This document shows, in pieces, positions 22,501 to 33,616 of a stretch of 64,000 nucleotides of DNA; position 1 is the stretch's first letter; every line of letters begins with the position of its first letter. A program made the position numbers and the translations under genes. The DNA lies in contig JACDOX010000570.1 in assembly GCA_014549065.1 (NCBI GenBank), positions 70,940 through 134,939 on the forward strand. The letters run 5' to 3'. The notes beneath the pieces are model-generated. The model was not told the origin of the DNA and ran no database searches. It saw only the letters and a list, made by a program, of their open reading frames with translations. The DNA is from Cardinalis cardinalis (lineage: Eukaryota > Chordata > Aves > Passeriformes > Cardinalidae).

Positions 22501-24867
22501 GGGCTTCAGGCTTTGTTTCCTTTGGAATTGTTCACAGGTTGTACAGGAAAGAAGTCTTACAGAAGCTGATGGAGAAGTGTGTTTCTAAGGGGTATGTGTT
22601 CCAGATGGAGATGATTGTCCGGGCTCGGCAGCTGGGATTCACTGTTGGAGAGGTATGGGGCAAGCTGGGATGGGCACACTGTGCTGCCCTTCCAGGGGAC
22701 ACACATTGCATTGCTGACTTCTAGGTACTTCCAAGAAGCAGCCAAGATTTTAAATTAATACAAAGAAATTACATGTGTAGAGCTGTATTTTTCCAGCTGT
22801 GTCAGGTGAATGCCAGACCTGAAGTACAGTTATTTATTCTCCTCTTCCTGTTGCCATTCCTTCTGCAGCACACAATTTTACAAAGTTCCTCAAAGGAGGG
22901 AAAGAAGTCAAAATACACCACAAAGCTGCTCTGAGCCTTTTCTTCCCTGCTTCCTATTGTACAGACATCTCTACTCAAGTCTTTACAAATTATTTCATTT
23001 TTCCAGCAGCCTGATTCTATTTCAGATTCGTTCTGTCAACTATTGCCTTGTTATTTTCCAACTTTTCAGCTCTCACAACTTTCTGCTTCTAAACTCCTTG
23101 AATGTGCTGTCTACAGTCAATGAAAAAACTCCATGCAATTGTTAGATTCTCTATTTCCAGCAGTCTGCTGCCTTTTTGTTTCATTGAATTGCTCTTGCTG
23201 CATCTTTAGAGATGCTTCACTGGGAATCTCTCTGCAGGAGAATCTCAGAGCCAGGTCTTCATCCTCGTTTCCAGGACTATGAATTGTCAGAGAATTGTGG
23301 TTCTTCTCTCTCTAAACTTCACGTGTGGCATTTCTCCATCGACACAGGGTAGGGCATTTCCTCACAACAAAGCAGCTCTTTTCTCCCACCTTTTTTGCTT
23401 GTGGAACAGCATCCCAGGGAAAAATATTTCTTCAGCAAAGTTGAGAATTGAGATTGAGCCGTGCCAGTTTAAAAGGAATAAATGGCTGATGAGAACTCAC
23501 ACAGGCTGTACCTGGAGAGTTGCATGCACATCTCTCCTGTTCTGCTGTACTTCACCAGGTGTGCAGGGTCCTCCAGCACCTGGAATAGAGCCTGTGAGAC
23601 CAGTGAGGGAACCTCTTGTGCAAGGAAGNCAGACGCCCAGAAACAGCTCAGTGCTCAATTCCTGTGCTGAAGGGTAACACTGGAGTCCCCTCATTAGATG
23701 AGATACGAACTATTCTTCATCCTGGTCAGGAAATGCCACTTGTGCCATCCTGCCCTGGCTCCATACTCAGTGACTTCTGCCCATTTCCTGCAGTTCAGCT
23801 GTGTGGAGTTGCCAGGATTGTCNCTGGGATCATCAAGGTGACACTGCTAAGACAGCAGAGTCATTGCTGAGTCTCTGCCTGCCTTTCTGGGCATCTTCCT
23901 CCCATCTGCCTGTCCTGGGCTCTTTGCTGTCTTGGCCTGACCTGCTGGAATTGTGAGAGATGCTCTGGCACACGTGCAGAGGGCTGGGGATTGGTGTGTT
24001 CCTCTTGCCGGATGATTTCTGGTTGACGCTGCCAGCAAAAGACCAAGCCAATTTTTTAGTGCCTATTACAGTTGCAATTCTTTGTTTTAGTTCCTGAAGT
24101 ATTTCAATTTTGCAGACAAACATTATTGAAATGGTTGAATATTCTAACACAGGGTTGGCAGAATGTCCTGTCACGTGTCCCTTGTGTGTGCTCAGAGGAG
24201 TGAAAGCAGAACGTTCCCAACATCTCATGAGCAGTGAGTTCATCTGGACAGTGTCACTTTGTGAAGGAGACCAAAATTAATGTGTCAAATGCCTGTAAAT
24301 GCTGCAGATAATCTATAAAATGGCCAAAGACTGATAAAAACAGGTCTTGTACAATAGGCACTGTCATGTTCTGAGGTCATCTGGCAGCCAGGATGAGGTT
24401 GAGCTGTTCTGTGCTGGGGGCAGATTTGTGCTTCCCGAGGNACTGGCTCAAAGGCTCTGAGTTTGGCTGGCAAGGAAATGCTGCAGGCTTTGTGAGCTGT
24501 TAGTTTGCTCTGCCTGGGTGGATCATCCAGCCATGAGTAATGTCTTGGATCAGCTTGAAAGGTGATAAACCAAATCATTCCACACTCCCCAGCTGTGGGG
24601 CACCACTGCAGCCCTGGTGAGAGCTGCCANAAAGGAGCCAGCCTGGTGCTTGCCTCCTCCCCATGCCTGAACAAGCTCCAGCTCAAAGGGCCTTCTTTTG
24701 TTTCCAGAATTCCTGATGGTTTCGGTTTTGAACCTCAAAACCAATTTGGCTTGTTTCAACAGGTTCCCATCTCCTTCGTGGACCGTGTCTATGGAGAATC
24801 CAAACTGGGAGGCAATGAAATTGTCTCCTTCCTAAAGGGGCTCCTGACCTTGTTTGCTACAACCTGA
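19504..24867 (+). CDS. DPM1: Dolichol-phosphate mannosyltransferase catalytic subunit DPM1, nine exons
   Basis: DPM1 transfers mannose from GDP-Man to dolichol phosphate at the ER membrane, for N-glycans, GPI anchors and O-/C-mannosylation; in vertebrates it is tethered by DPM2/DPM3. Exons: 19504-19610, 20015-20114, 20780-20813, 21072-21148, 21259-21284, 21574-21669, 22183-22251, 22538-22652, 24763-24867. All have GT-AG borders and the phases add up to 729 bases, 242 residues (human 260; the difference is a shorter N-terminus). GT2-family motifs: SVLLPTYNERDNLP near the start, IIIDDGSPDGT, and the metal/nucleotide-binding DADLSHH. The protein ends SFLKGLLTLFATT as in human. The start ATG lies in GCCGCCATGG, an optimal Kozak context. 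No transmembrane segment is seen, as expected. Exons 3 and 5 are only 34 and 26 bases. Intron 1 holds a CR1; intron 8 (2.1 kb) shows nothing recognisable. Confidence 0.96.
19783..19985 (-). mobile_element. CR1 LINE fragment (-) with internal 21-22-bp expansion, DPM1 intron 1
   Basis: Reads as an antisense CR1 tail: 'taggttggaaatccctccc', 'acatccagtccaagccgtgc', and finally 'cctccagggatgggcactcc' and 'cctgggtagcctgcctgtt'. Between these, a 21-22-base unit of the type 'tccagcccttcccgggacac' is repeated about four times (starts near 19861, 19882, 19904, 19925). The insertion ends about 30 bases before exon 2. Confidence 0.8.
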
Positions 24868-25202
24868 GAGTTCATCCTAAAGTAATGTTGCTAGACAAAC
24901 ATTTTCTGATGTCTGTGTAGATCTAAACATATAATGGCAAAAGCTTGATCATTTGTGTGGTGGCCAGGAGACCTGCTATGACCTAACAATTAAACACCAT
25001 CAACAACAAATCAAACATTCTGCAGCCCAGAATGCTCCTTCCGACAGAAATGGACTGTATGGTGAACTAAAAATTAATAAAGGCTAATGCCTTTCTATTT
25101 TTGTAAGAATAATTGTCTTAATAAAGAACACAAAGCTAAATGATCTTTTGCATTTGGAAATGAATCATAATTCAGCAGAAGCTAAGATAATTTTGAAATA
25201 AA
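24868..25202 (+). terminator. DPM1: DPM1 3' UTR with candidate poly(A) signals
   Basis: Sense AATAAA hexamers lie at 25076-25081, 25120-25125 and 25197-25202, that is 210-335 bases after the stop codon. The first two are closely spaced and followed by T-rich sequence. This implies a short 3' UTR of about 230-360 bases. Which site is used cannot be read from sequence alone. Confidence 0.6.
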
Positions 25203-28200
25203 GANGAGCAAGGGCAAAAAAGCCCTGGAATGTGTCCTGTCTTTATTCTGTGGTTTGTAGATATTAATTTAAATAGATACTAATTAGTGTCCTTCCTTTC
25301 CCTCAGCACATGTACACATTGTCATGAAGCAGCTCCAGAGAAGTGCTCATGGCTGGGGCAGTTTAAGAGAACTCAGAGTTCAGTGGTTTATGCCTAGACT
25401 NGGGAGAAGGAATATTCTTTGGATAGGAAAGGGAGGCATATGTGTAGAATAATTTTGTATTCTGTGTGTTTGTCCAGAAGCAGATGAGTCCCTTTCCTTC
25501 CCTTCTTTAGAAACTAAACCCATTTAGAGTCTGTGAAGTGGGACCTCACCAGGTTTAGGAGAACAGAAGACTCCAATCACTCAGGGAAGATAGNGCAGAT
25601 TTTTTCCTGGTGTCAAGTTCCAGTTTGCAAAGTGAAGTCTGTATTTGCTCCAGATCCTGAGGAAGGACGTGCAAACAGAGCAATGCAAGTTTTTGTTTTC
25701 GTGGCCTGATGGAGCCAGAACTCAGAAATTATGAAGCACTTGCAATCAGATGTGCAACTGGGAGGAGGATGAGATTACTCTGATAGTGGTTTTATATTAG
25801 ATCTATATTAAAGATACGTCCTGTTTGTTTGTTTGTTTGTTTGTTTGTTTTGGGGTTTTTTTGTGGATACCTGTGGAGTTTGTGGACGCTGAATCAGAAA
25901 ATTAATGTATGACAGGAGAAGCAACAAGTATCTTAAAAATTGCTCATGTTTGTCTGCATTCCTTTAGCACACCAGATGCAGTTGTTAATGTTAGAAAAAA
26001 TTTAGAAAGTCTGTAGATAAATTATAAAGTTACATTTCACAGTCATCACATTGATACAAATAATTCAACAAATCTTGCAATAAAGGTTATTTTCTATTGG
26101 ACTGCTTTGGAGCTAGTCCTGTGTTCTCTAGTGGGGCTGTACAGATTCTGATAGTTTCTTCTTTGCTGACTGTCCAAAGCAAATGCTACAGATGGAATTT
26201 GCTTTCAAATAATAAAAGATGCAGATTTTGAATCCAGATGTAACTGGATCACAGTGACTGAACTGTACATTTTCTGACATTTGCCTGTACTTTTTCAGAA
26301 AATTACGTAAAATTTCATCAGAGCAATAATATACACAGAAATACATCTCTGGATTTAAGGGTCAGTGAAATCTGCAGTAAATAGGTTTTATCTATTTATA
26401 GCTCATTTGAAGGTTTCATAGGAAAAAAATCACTTTAAGTTAAAAATAGTTTAAAAATTTTTAATGAACAAATAATGAGGGTTTAGATTTTTTTTTNAAT
26501 TTACATAATGCTGATCATTTGCTGGAATGCAAATGATTAATTAATTAAGCCTCATGAAGTTCATCTTTTCCTCATTTTTATAACTGAAGTCCAGTGTATG
26601 AATTATTCATCACCTGACTGCTGTGAATTAGGGTTCAGCTTTTAGAAGGTCCATGGCTACTTTTTTAATTATGAAAATTACCTGGTAAAATTCCTTCATT
26701 TATTGATGAGATCACGTTTGGAGGAAGGTGCTTTCACATATNAGTCAGGGTCACAGTAGAGGAGCATTTTGTGTGCTGCAGTGTGAGAAAGTTTGAAATC
26801 TGACAGGGCAGTCAAGTTTCAGGTAAATAGGTGACATTTCTCACTATGCTTAAAGGTGATGGATTCACCAGGAAAAAAAAGCACTATAAAGGAACAAACC
26901 CAAGAGCTCCATGGCATCAGGACATGAGCAGACACAACAGTGCCTGAAATCAGAAAAACTGGTCTCAGTCTGCACCCACCTGCTTCAGGAAGCCACTCTG
27001 AAGGAAGTAATCCATGGATCCTATGGGCACAGGAAGCATTAGGAACGTCCAGGGTTTCCTGCCTTGGGATCTACAAACACACACATTTCACCACACACAC
27101 CATGGAAACCATTTGGCTTTTCCTAGCAAAAGAAAGTCTTGTGATCTTGCTGTTCTCAAAATTTTAGTAACAGACTATAGTGGAAGAGCACTTCTAGAAT
27201 CTTTGAGGATCAGGTGCTTGGAACTCCATATAATGTCTTAAATATTCATGTACTAGGGATTTATATAGTGGCATTTTAATTCTCAGTTCCTTAATACCAT
27301 TGCAATACTCTCCTTGCCTTGTTTCGGCCACCACAAAACACTGACTTGACATTTACTGAGAATTTTTCATTTTATGTCCTTGGCTTTACAGTTCCACATA
27401 AATCAGCTTTTCTTAATTACATCCATATTCATTTCCTAGGAAGGCACAAATACTCTGCTAATGCACTTTCTCTATTATACTTTCTCAGGAATCTGTGTCT
27501 GCAAGCACTCAATCATCTGGCAGGAGCAGGAGCTTTAATTGCTTCCTGGCTCCCATCAGCTCAGAGCAGGGCTGCAGCATGTTGAATGCAGGAGGAGAAG
27601 GTAACTCACGTTTGGCACCACGGCTTCCCTGTCCCTGAGCAGGTTTAGCGGGGTCAGGCAGTTCAGTCCCTCTGACCCAGGATGCTGCTGAAGCTGGGAC
27701 ATCCACTCAGACCCCAAGGCCTGGCTTATTTGTGTTCTGGGATGTGAATCCAGTCAGTCCCAGATGCCTAGCTGCTCTCTTTGGTGAGGATTTGTCTGCT
27801 CTGAGGTTCAGGGGTTCAGCTTCACTTTTGCTTTGGGTTTTTGACAAAATCTGAGACCTTAACCTCAGCCTGCAATAAAGATGAACCTCACTGCCAATAT
27901 AAACACTATAATCAAATAGATTTTCCAGTGGACTATGTAGAAATCCAACTGCAAGGCTCCACAACCTTCTGCATATCAACAGTAAAAAATAATGATGACT
28001 AATCAATAATATTTNTTTGCGGGCCTGTCAGGATCCCAAGTACAAGCCTGGACTGGAGTCTTGGCAGAAATGAATTCAGTGACAGATTGCCCGCTGAGCT
28101 CAGTGCAGGGATGACTCCAGCGACACNTTTCAGTGGCTGGCATTCCAGAGCTGAGGCAAGGGCAGATACCAGGATCAGCAGGAGCAGGGACTGTGCAGGG

Positions 28201-31094
28201 GCCAGGACTGCTTATCAACCCCTTCCTTGCTTTAGAACACGTTTGTTAGCTCCCCTGTGCCATGCTGCAGGAGACATGGGCAAAGAGAGAAACTAGTGCC
28301 AAGCACAGCAACCTCGAGCATCATCTCCTCCTCTGTTCCTGCCACATTTTACCCTCTCTCTCCAGGCATTGTGGCAATCAAAAACTTTCTTATAGACTGG
28401 TTGTTACTGTTCAAGGGGAAATATATTGGAACCAGAGAGAGAAAAACGAATTGCACCTTTTATTCCAAAACTAGATCTGAAAACTGAGCCATTGAGAGGG
28501 ATTTCAACAAAGCAGAGAGCATAAAGCGGGAAGTTGTCCCTGAACTGACTGTTCAACAGAAACTGGCACCAGTGCTGGCAGGTGTCTGAGCAGCACAGGA
28601 GCTGGGTGGCTTAGTGGGTCTTAAAGATCATGTGAGATCAGTGGTCCTAANGCTGATTAACTTACTTGCATTTATTATATAATTAATTAAGTTGTGTGTA
28701 AAGCCATCAATTGTTGTCTTGTTTGAATAAAACCCAAGCATGACACTGCTCCTGAACTAGTACTAGGATGAATCTGGGCACAGTTTTGACCTGAAGCAGC
28801 NGCACAACGCATGTGCAATTAAACCTGTTCAGCTTGGGAGCGCTAATTGTCTCCCCTCTGGTGTGAAGTGCTTCGTCTCCTATAATGCAGTGATTTTACT
28901 GATTTTTCTAGTGGCTGTATTGTGAGAAACAATACCCACTTCTGCAATAGAAAAAGCAGATTAAGACTATTAGCATCAACTTCCGCTTCATTTTGTTCAC
29001 TCTGTACACATAGGAGAAAAATTATGTCAAGACTCCTTTTCTCCTTCTTCCCCACTGCTCGAATTTTAGCTTTACCATCAATCTTTTCACACAAACTTCN
29101 TAAATTCTCATCTTTCTTCCCCAGCTCTCTGTTGAGAGCTGTCACACTGCAAACCACCACAAGAACTCTCCTGAGCTGAATGAGAACAAGATCTTGTCCA
29201 TCATTCAGGACTGCTTTCACACCCCTCTCATCCTTCCCCATTTCCCCAGCCCTGTCANTGCAGATTTTACCCCGAGGCAGGCAGTGGCTCCCTTCTGCTC
29301 CAGCTTCTGCTGCCACGTCTCCCTTCCCTCCTGTTCTCTCCCCTACCCTCAAACCTCTGCCTGCAGCACCCCTCTTGTGCACTGAGGCTTCTGCCTCCCG
29401 ACACTCTCCTTTCTATCTGGGTCTAATTTCATCTCCTCCCATGCCAAATTCCAGTTTCTAAACTCTTCTCAGATGGTTTTCCATACTGCAATCATGGACT
29501 GAGTACCAACATCATGGCTGGGAGTGTTCCCAGCNGGAAACTCCCTGATATTGCTGCTCTGAGGGAACTCTCTATCCACCTCTATCTCCATCCCTTATCC
29601 CTCCAACCTTATCTTACCTTGTCCTCTGATAAGTATGTACAGCAAGGTNCAAATTTACTCAGATACCCTCACTTGCTCCCAGAATTCAGGGCAGGGAATG
29701 ATGCCCAACAGCCTGTTCAGTTCTCCTCTCTGGATTCCANGTCTCTGTGTTTGAGCTGTTGTGTCCTTTGCACAGATCCCTGTGCTGTGTTCACTCCCTT
29801 AAATACCTCTCAGATATCATTTCCATCTCCAGCTGCATTATCATGTCCCACNACCCTCAGTTCCTCCAACCTTCAGACGCTTCTGCTTACTCAAGTCCAG
29901 CCCTTAGAGCAGGTCTCTGGCTGGTTCTTCTGNAGTTGTATTTTTTGTATTAAGTGATGGCTAAAAAGTGGTCAGTNGCAAGGCACAAATAAAATAGTGC
30001 TGAAATAGGAAGGTGCTCAGGTTTGGGGCTGTGTATTTTAGGCAGGAGCAGACTGGCTCAAGCAGCCATGAAGTCAACTGAGAGATTCTGAATATGGTTC
30101 TGACTTAGCATCATTTCGAAATGTTGCCCAACATGCTTCAATAACACGCTTCAATAATTGTGCCATCAGAGGAAAAATATCTACTCTTGGAAGGCAGAAT
30201 TATGTTGTTATAGGAAAACCAAACCAGCTCTCTTTGCTTTCCTTCCTTGAGACAGATTCCACACGTGTCTCAGAGAACTCTCAAAGTACCTCAGTTCTAG
30301 GGGCTCTTTAACACTGAAGCACNGGCTTTGGTTTTAAAGTTTTGTGTATTTCCTGTTTTTTTAATTTACATTCCCATTAAGATTTTGTGACCTCCTGACT
30401 CTTATGACCACTGATGTGAAGATGCCATTTCACACCCAGTGAAACTCAGGTGTGACTTGCAGTGACAAGCAGGGGATTTCCACATCCCACTGAGCCAGAA
30501 GTCCCAAAGCAGCCTCAGTGACACAATAAAATGTCACCAAATTCTTCNTAAACACTACTTCAGTGAATTGTGATAAACAGCACGTACAGATTGTCAGGAC
30601 ACCACTCACCTGAAAATGCAGGAGATCTTTAAGTTACATGAAGTCCAAAGAATTGGTGACAACTTTCCTCTGCTTCTACACTTCAGGCAAGGAATCAAAT
30701 TTCCTTGCTAGCATTGTGAGGCTGGGTTCCAGTGTGTCACTGAACCAGAAAGGGTGTGAACACTGAGGATGGAGGGAATTACACTTCACTTCCTCCTCCA
30801 AGTGCTTGTGTCTTTCTNAAGTAACAAAAGCCATCCATCCCTGCCACTCCTAGAGGGCTTTTTAGAATTCATCCTCATTTGTTGAAGAGATCTTGAGCAG
30901 TGTCATGAGCCACAAGGAAGAACTGCANGTGGGGTCTTGTCCTGATGCAATGTTCCTGCTGCAAAATGAGGCGTCCAGTGGCTCTACACAGGTGTGNGTG
31001 AACACATGTGCACAGGGCTCACCAGAAAGGTCACGGCCCCGCCTTTGGGTGCTATTCTCAGGGTGTTAACCCAAAACGTGAAGGCACATGGAGT
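25203..31094. other. Intergenic between DPM1 and ADNP, nothing recognised
   Basis: AT-rich sequence to about 28.8 kb, then a pyrimidine-rich block (about 29.0-29.9 kb, mostly C/T on the plus strand). No coding frame is recognisable and no tRNA-like or rRNA-like segment was found. The pyrimidine-rich block produces the longer open frames here, on both strands. Confidence 0.5.
25822..25850 (+). repeat. (TTTG)n microsatellite
   Basis: About seven uninterrupted TTTG units followed by a G/T-rich tail. Simple repeat; no associated element identified. Confidence 0.9.
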
Positions 31095-31178
31095 GATTCC
31101 TGTTCAGGGCCAGGAGCTGGACTCGATGGTCCTGGTGGGCACCTTCCAGCTCAGCACATTCTGTGGTTCTGTGACGAG
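31095..31178 (+). mobile_element. CR1 LINE 3' end (+)
   Basis: 'ggagctggactcgatggtcc', then 'ccttccagctcagcacattc' and 'tgtggttctgtga' follow the CR1 3' end in order. Short and 5'-truncated. Confidence 0.75.
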
Positions 31179-31624
31179 TTTGGATTTCAGAGCGTGGCAG
31201 TGCATAAATCACACAGCTCCTGTGTGGCCTCGCAGGATTCCCCGACCAATGCCACTGTCCCAGCCCATGGCAAGCTGGGCAGGGTGTCCCAGCGAGGCTC
31301 CCACATGGCCATCGACTCACTCGACACCTCCTTCCCTCCCTGGGCCGCCCCAGCCTCGGCCAGGCTTCAATGGCCACGGGCCCAGAGCCAGTCCGGCACA
31401 GCGCCAGCCCAGAGCACATGGACAGGACTGTGTCCAGACTGTTCTGGAATGAGAGCCCACAGCCTCTCTGGCCTCTGCTCAGGGCTGGCACTGCCCAGGG
31501 CAGCAGCTCTGCCTCCTGTGCAGGGGAATTGCTGGGATCAGTCCCTGCCCGTGGCTCTGGGGCCATCGCTGGGTCTGGAGCAGAGCCTGGGCCTGGGTGA
31601 CCTCCTGCACACCAGGACAGACAC

Positions 31625-31760
31625 AGGGACAGCCAGGGCTGAGGCCCCTCTCAGCTGGGGCTCTGCTCCAGCCTGAGCAGCCCCAGCTCCCTCAGCCCTT
31701 CCTGAGTACGGAAACGCTCCAGGCCCTTTAGCATCCTCGCGACCTCCGACGGATGGGCAC
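31625..31760 (-). mobile_element. CR1 LINE fragment (-) at the edge of the ADNP CpG island
   Basis: The plus strand reads 'ctcagctggggctctgctcc', 'cccagctccctcagccctt', and 'ctccaggccctttagcatcc' with 'tcgcgacctccgacgga', the reverse complement of an internal CR1 3' UTR segment. It is raised in CpG compared with usual copies, perhaps because it lies in an unmethylated island. Confidence 0.7.
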
Positions 31761-31884
31761 GGCAGGCCCGGGCGNCTCGAGGCCGGCCGGAAGGCCCGTG
31801 TGGCCGGGGTGGCAGAGCGGCCGGGGCGGAGCGGGTTTGCCTCGGGGCCCGCGGGGGCGGCCCGGACACGGCCCGGGCGCTGCC

Positions 31885-32643
31885 NNNNNNNNNNNNNNNN
31901 NNNNNNNNNNNNNNNNNNNNNNNNNNNNNNNNNNNNNNNNNNNNNNNNNNNNNNNNNNNNNNNNNNNNNNNNNNNNNNNNNNNNNNNNNNNNNNNNNNNN
32001 NNNNNNNNNNNNNNNNNNNNNNNNNNNNNNNNNNNNNNNNNNNNNNNNNNNNNNNNNNNNNNNNNNNNNNNNNNNNNNNNNNNNNNNNNNNNNNNNNNNN
32101 NNNNNNNNNNNNNNNNNNNNNNNNNNNNNNNNNNNNNNNNNNNNNNNNNNNNNNNNNNNNNNNNNNNNNNNNNNNNNNNNNNNNNNNNNNNNNNNNNNNN
32201 NNNNNNNNNNNNNNNNNNNNNNNNNNNNNNNNNNNNNNNNNNNNNNNNNNNNNNNNNNNNNNNNNNNNNNNNNNNNNNNNNNNNNNNNNNNNNNNNNNNN
32301 NNNNNNNNNNNNNNNNNNNNNNNNNNNNNNNNNNNNNNNNNNNNNNNNNNNNNNNNNNNNNNNNNNNNNNNNNNNNNNNNNNNNNNNNNNNNNNNNNNNN
32401 NNNNNNNNNNNNNNNNNNNNNNNNNNNNNNNNNNNNNNNNNNNNNNNNNNNNNNNNNNNNNNNNNNNNNNNNNNNNNNNNNNNNNNNNNNNNNNNNNNNN
32501 NNNNNNNNNNNNNNNNNNNNNNNNNNNNNNNNNNNNNNNNNNNNNNNNNNNNNNNNNNNNNNNNNNNNNNNNNNNNNNNNNNNNNNNNNNNNNNNNNNNN
32601 NNNNNNNNNNNNNNNNNNNNNNNNNNNNNNNNNNNNNNNNNNN
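31885..32643. other. Assembly gap (759 Ns)
   Basis: An uninterrupted run of N inside the CpG island, flanked on both sides by GC-rich sequence. The size may be estimated rather than real. It could hide the ADNP transcription start and exon 1. Confidence 0.99.
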
Positions 32644-33436
32644 GCGACCCGGGCGGGGACAGCGCCCGACCGCCCCCTCCCTCCCCCGGGCATCCCGCGC
32701 CGTGCCCGCCGCCCTGCCCGCCGCACCGGGCGTGCGGAGCTGGCAGCGGCCCCTCCCCGCCCGCACACATGTTGAGGAGCCCCGGCGGCTGCGGGGACCG
32801 CGGCGCTGCTCCCTCCCCTCCGCCGGCCCCGGCCGCCTCCCTTCCCCACACGGACGTGTCCCGGCAGCCCGAGGGAGCGGGACCGCTCGCTGCCGGCCGC
32901 GTCCGGCATCCCGGTGTGCAGCTGCACCGGGCCCCGCCGGCGGAGTTGGTGCTAGAGCGGCGCCGGGGATGCGATGAATGGGAGCAGCCGTGGGGTCCCT
33001 GCCCGCGGGAAAAGGCGGGATCCGCCGCTGCCATCCCGAGCCGCAGCCGCGGGATGGAGCGCCGTTGCCTCACCCATCCGTGCCCCGGGCTGCAGTTACC
33101 GACACCCGGTGCTGAGACAAAGGCGAGGGACACCAAACCCGGAGCCTGGCAGCCGCACCGGACAGATACCCCCGTGCCACGCACCCCCTTCCCGCGGCGG
33201 CTGCAGCCCGGGCGGGGGTTCCCAGACAAGTGGCAGTGCGTGCGCGGTGCCGGGGGCTCGGCGCACCCCTGGTGCCTCCGGGCAGCGGTCGCGGGCGTGA
33301 CACCCCGGCCCCCCCGAATCCGCCGCAGCCCGGCCGGGGCGCTGCGCGGCGGCAGCCGGCAGGGGGCGCCCTGCGCGCCGGGCACCGCTGCGGCGGGGGG
33401 CGGGGGACGGAGCGGGCACCGGGCGGCTCGGCCCGA

Positions 33437-33616
33437 GCTCCTGTCACCGCCCGGCCGGGCTCCCGGGCTCCTGTCACCGCCCGGCCGGGCTCCGGGGCTC
33501 CTGTCACCGCCCGGCCGGGCTCCGGGGCTCCTGTCACAGCCCGGCCGGGCTCCGGGGCTCCTGTCACCGCCCGGCCGGGCTCCCGGGCTCCTGTCGCCGC
33601 CCGGCCGGGCTCCTGG
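33437..33616 (+). repeat. 30-bp minisatellite, six units, in the ADNP CpG island
   Basis: Six tandem 30-base units beginning 'gctcctgtcaccgcccggcc' start at 33437, 33467, 33497, 33527, 33557 and 33587, nearly identical apart from a few substitutions (for example 'cacagcc' in unit four and 'cgccgcc' in unit six). Each unit carries GCCCGGCCGGGC, a perfect palindrome. The 30-base period keeps every frame open, which explains the repeated decapeptides on both strands. Confidence 0.95.

Noticed and set aside
28843..29460. 179-codon minus-strand frame and plus-strand frames near 29 kb
   Set aside because: The region is pyrimidine-rich on the plus strand, which lowers stop frequency on both strands; contains Ns and no recognisable domain.
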